64,000 nucleotides of DNA from positions 66,351,814 through 66,415,813 of the forward strand of contig CM063107.1 of assembly GCA_031841125.1 (NCBI GenBank), read 5' to 3'. The DNA comes from Acanthococcus lagerstroemiae. Lineage: Eukaryota > Arthropoda > Insecta > Hemiptera > Eriococcidae. Position numbers and translations under genes: made by a program. This document shows, piece by piece, positions 60,726-64,000 of the stretch (its first letter is position 1; every line of letters begins with the position of its first letter). Below the pieces are notes generated by a model. That model ran no database searches. It saw nothing but the letters and a program-made list of their open reading frames with translations, and was not told the origin of the DNA.

Positions 60726-61022
60726 CAGGGACTTACCGATAGGGAGTAGGAGGGCCCCCGAGGAAGATTTTCCATTTCTTGCTTTGATGCTTGGGAATTG
60801 AGTATGAGTTGAGAAGTTGGGAAAACCCGACAAGTCAAACGGTTTTCTTCTTCTGCTTTGACACTTGGGAATTTTGAGTTGAGTCACTTGGAAAAATTCA
60901 ACAAGTCAAAAGTTTTCTTGTTTTTTCTCTTACCTTGATACTTGGGAATTCTGAGTTGAGTCAGTTGAAACCTTCACAATTTTTACCCCTCCCCCGAGGA
61001 AAAACTCTTCGGTATGTCCCCG
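60726..61022. mobile_element. hAT-like MITE, family 1, copy 5
   Basis: Starts CAGGGACTTACCGA, ends TTCGGTATGTCCCCG. Octamers TAGGACAT (60718-60725) and TAGGACAG (61023-61030) match at seven of eight. Orientation is opposite to copies 1 and 4. Confidence 0.88.
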
Positions 61023-63051
61023 TAGGACAGATTAGTTTTATTCGCCTTGTCTTCTTCTCTAAAGACAATTTTAAGCGATAAAATGTTTGTTGACAAATCC
61101 TTCTGTAAAACCTGCGTCAAACTTAAAAGCCCGGGGGAGGGGGCCGTCTTCAATTAATTTAAAATTTCTAAAAATTTGTTGACGTTACGTTCATAGGATA
61201 AGGAAGAACTTCAGGGGGATAACCAGATCAAATTTCGAATATTTTTTAAATAAGAGACATTCGAGCATATATGTATATATAAGATGAAGGGTGTATTCGT
61301 GACCAGTGCTGCCAACCAAGCCTGTTGAAAACTTCGTAAAAAATCTGGAGATTTCCCCAAGAATCGTGAGACAAAAATCTTCGCCTTTTCTATGTTGCTC
61401 AACAATAAAATGTTTACTAACTGATTACATTTGTTGTTTTACCCGCGCCACCCTCAGTTCTGTCAACAACCCTTAAGATTTTCCTTTTTCTTTTCACTTT
61501 TGTTCTTGAATACTGTGAAGAAGAGAGAAGAGAATTTCATTACTTACGACTGTTCTTAGAACATTTTGATCTTTGATGTCACTAAGGGCCTTTTCCTTGT
61601 GACAGGTCACAGATGTATTTTACATTTCTATTGCTGTGTAAAATCTGAGTGCTTATTACTCCCATAAGGCGATACATTTTCCATTTCCAAATGTTGGAAC
61701 TGAAAAATTTGAAGAAGCAATGCACATTCACTCAGTTTTATGTAAATTCTTGAAAACTCTTGAGATTTTGTCTCAGGATTTTGAGATTTTGAGAAAAACC
61801 TCAAATCTTGAGATCTTGAGATTTATTTTGAGGTTGACAGCAGTATTGGTGCCTGGGAAAGGTGAAGTTATAGAACAGCCAGCTATACTATTATACTATA
61901 CTCTCGGTCAGCTGATTCCAAGTTCAAATTAACCCATTTTTGCGACAAATTTTGGCTCCAAAGAAGAAGAATGAGACCCGCCTCCCTGTACATTTTAGAT
62001 GGGCCGGGTCAATGTACTTTCCATTTTTACACGACTTACATGTTTTAGAACTCACTTATTTTAGGGCAGAGAAGTATGACAGAGAAGTTTATGTGTCACC
62101 ACTTTTCTACCTCGTTTCCACATTTCTGTTACAACTAGGCACTGAAAGAGATGGCGTCTGCAGTCTTAATTTTAGCTAGCTGACAGCGCTATTATGTTAA
62201 GATCTTTTCACGTTGTCCCTGAAAACTTCTCAGAAATCGCAACCGTGTGCTGTATAGCGAATTTCAGTAGTCTTGCTTTTCAGCAGCTTTTCATTCCTCT
62301 GGCAATGATTTCCCAATGTAATTAAGTCATTTTAATCTTGCGATGAAATGGAACTTCCTCGCTAGTTTTAAGTTATTCAGCGAGAATCTCTATACCGTTG
62401 TAACATTACACGGGACATTACGACATTTTTACCGGTACAACTTCTTTCCTAATCCTCATTCCCTTGGCATAGTGCTGATAGAGCTCTTCTCGATGTTTTG
62501 ATACGCATAACTCAATTTCGTAAGAAATAAACTTAGTTCATTCTGTCGTGAAGCCTAAGACATAGGTAAATTATATAGAATAAGTAGAATACGACTTAAT
62601 ATTCTACTTGGTCCACGTGTTATTTCTTACATTTTTTATCATTATTAGCAAAACTTTCAATTCTACGTAAGAATTATATGGAACCTTTTTCGCGGCAAAT
62701 TTAATCTTATTCAATTTTGTAATGAACATTTTTTCTGTATGGCCCTTAGGAAATGAGATGTCAAAATCCAAAGTCATCATCCCCTCTGTGACATCGTTAG
62801 TTCACCTCGGATTTTTGGGGAATCTTCGGAGGATCATGAAGGAATGGTAAGTGCAATTCTGCCAACTATCACATCTGTGTCATTTTTTGCATTTTTCATT
62901 AATTTCGGTGCTTTATTTACTGGACCATCTATCATGCCAACAGCAATCAATTTTGTATCAAGCTCAAAGTCTATATTTTTGCTACAACACTGAGAGTCCC
63001 TGAAACCAATATTATTGAACAAGCCTTCGGAGGACTTTTTACCATCCTCGT

Positions 63052-63197
63052 CACGGCCGTACCGGGAGGGTGGTCAAGCCCCTATTGGCCAAAAAACACG
63101 AGGGCGGATTTGTAACTGAGCCCCCTATCACTAAGACAAAAAATGTATCTTAATTGCAACCCCCCTCCCACTTACTTAAATCCTGGTTACGGATCTG
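63052..63197. mobile_element. hAT-like MITE (CACGGCCGTACC)
   Basis: 146 bp flanked by the exact octamer ATCCTCGT (63044-63051 and 63198-63205). Ends CACGGCCGTACC and GGTTACGGATCTG are diverged inverted repeats; the element at 10234 has similar CGTA-containing ends. Confidence 0.78.
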
Positions 63198-64000
63198 ATC
63201 CTCGTCCCAAGAACGATGTCACATTTCTATCTACTGACGTATGATGTTCAGCGGCGTGAGAAGGATTTAAAATTCAAAATTTGAATCAACGAGAAAAGAA
63301 ATTCTCTTCCTTCTTAAAAACAGAGAGTTAACAAGCGAAAAATCTTATAAATCTTCAAACATCTCGTCGTTGAATAGTTTTTTAATTTTACCCCAATTTT
63401 TTTGGAGGGGTATAAATAATTTTACTTGGTACCTGTACACTATACCCCTGCACACATATTTCTCAGCCGCTAATCATATTCAAATTTAATTTAAATATCC
63501 AAATAGGTGATATTTTTTCTAGTATATATACACAATGCTTATAAATTCTCGTTATCTTCCAAGCATCTTTAGAAAATCACAATTTTTTATAATGTGTAAA
63601 AAGTCAAACGAGCTGGACGGAAAAAGGAATTCCACAAAGAATTCTGTATGTATTACACTGTATGCCCTCATTTTATAGCATTCTTCGTGTCTTCACTTTC
63701 TCCTGCCCGTGATACCGCACATAAGTGACTTCACGTGTCTGAATACAGTTCACTGTGCTTTCTGTAACTTTTTTTTTCTTATCTACAGCTACAAGAGTCT
63801 TTGTTATATACACGATCTTTCTTCTTTATGTTCACTTTTTTTCCCTTTTGCAACAATTCAGTTGGCCTGACAGTCTGGTGTACACTCTGGGTCTTTTGTT
63901 TCGAAAAGGCATCTTTGTACGATTTTTTATTAGCCTAGTGGAATTAGGCTACCTTTTTATTCTAAATTCAGTCCAGCATCGATCAGACTAGCCCTCTTCA

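Larger units (their letters stand above)
56923..64000 (-). other. Intron of the Pax3/7-class gene, cut by the window edge
   Basis: Acceptor TTCCAG ends at 56923; no matching donor or paired-domain exon was found up to 64000, so this intron exceeds 7 kb. It holds hAT-like elements at 57637, 60726 and 63052, a short retroposon copy at 58117, and a diverged dispersed repeat at 59510-59760. Nothing recognisable in 61.1-63.0 kb. Confidence 0.75.

Noticed and set aside
1..64000. CRISPR arrays, bacterial operons, tRNA or rRNA genes
   Set aside because: No regular spacer-repeat arrays, no dense ORFs with ribosome binding sites, and no cloverleaf-compatible or rRNA-like sequence noticed by eye. A tRNAscan or Rfam run was not possible.

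Overview
This is a eukaryotic, animal-type window, almost certainly arthropod and probably insect. It is AT-rich, lacks long continuous ORFs, and is crowded with decayed LINEs, hAT-type MITEs, small retroposons and satellites. The only host gene I can support is a Pax3/7-class (paired/gooseberry/pairberry) transcription factor on the minus strand. I cannot name the species from sequence alone; a hemipteran would fit the style of the repeats, but that is a guess.

The gene runs right to left. Exons are: 56922-56807 (end of the paired domain, RED half), 22873-22674 (linker plus homeodomain residues 1-46), 14792-14561 (homeodomain residues 47-60 plus tail), 14457-14246, 8447-8270 and 8191-7932 (Ser/Asn/Pro/His-rich tail, stop TGA at 7934-7932). 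All five junctions have GT/AG ends and agree in codon phase, giving about 398 residues plus stop. The first exons (start codon, PAI half of the paired domain) lie beyond position 64000. Two introns are tiny (78 and 103 bp), two are 5.8 and 7.9 kb, one is 33.9 kb, and the intron cut by the window edge exceeds 7 kb.

Layout: 1-7931 is 3' flank (tandem duplication at the left edge, LINE scrap at 1.5-1.9 kb, 77-bp foldback element at 7.06 kb). Intron 8.4-14.2 kb holds two hAT-type elements, a 4 x 262-bp near-identical tandem array rich in AACAAT/ATTGTT cores, and a mariner-type MITE. Intron 14.8-22.7 kb holds a nested stack: a LINE split by a second LINE, which is itself interrupted by a short retroposon and a 77-bp foldback element. 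The 34-kb intron is a transposon graveyard: two more LINEs, a pair of ~600-bp TIR elements, a SINE and its snap-back derivatives, at least seven hAT-type MITEs, pogo/mariner-type MITEs, minisatellites and degenerate satellites. The right flank (56.9-64 kb) has three more hAT-type elements.

The most unusual signals are two sets of foldback elements whose arms are complementary within each copy but differ between copies, so the stems covary. They are a 77-bp element (7059-7135 and 16827-16903) and a SINE snap-back composite (29977-30078 and 47425-47576). This suggests that one arm templates the other.
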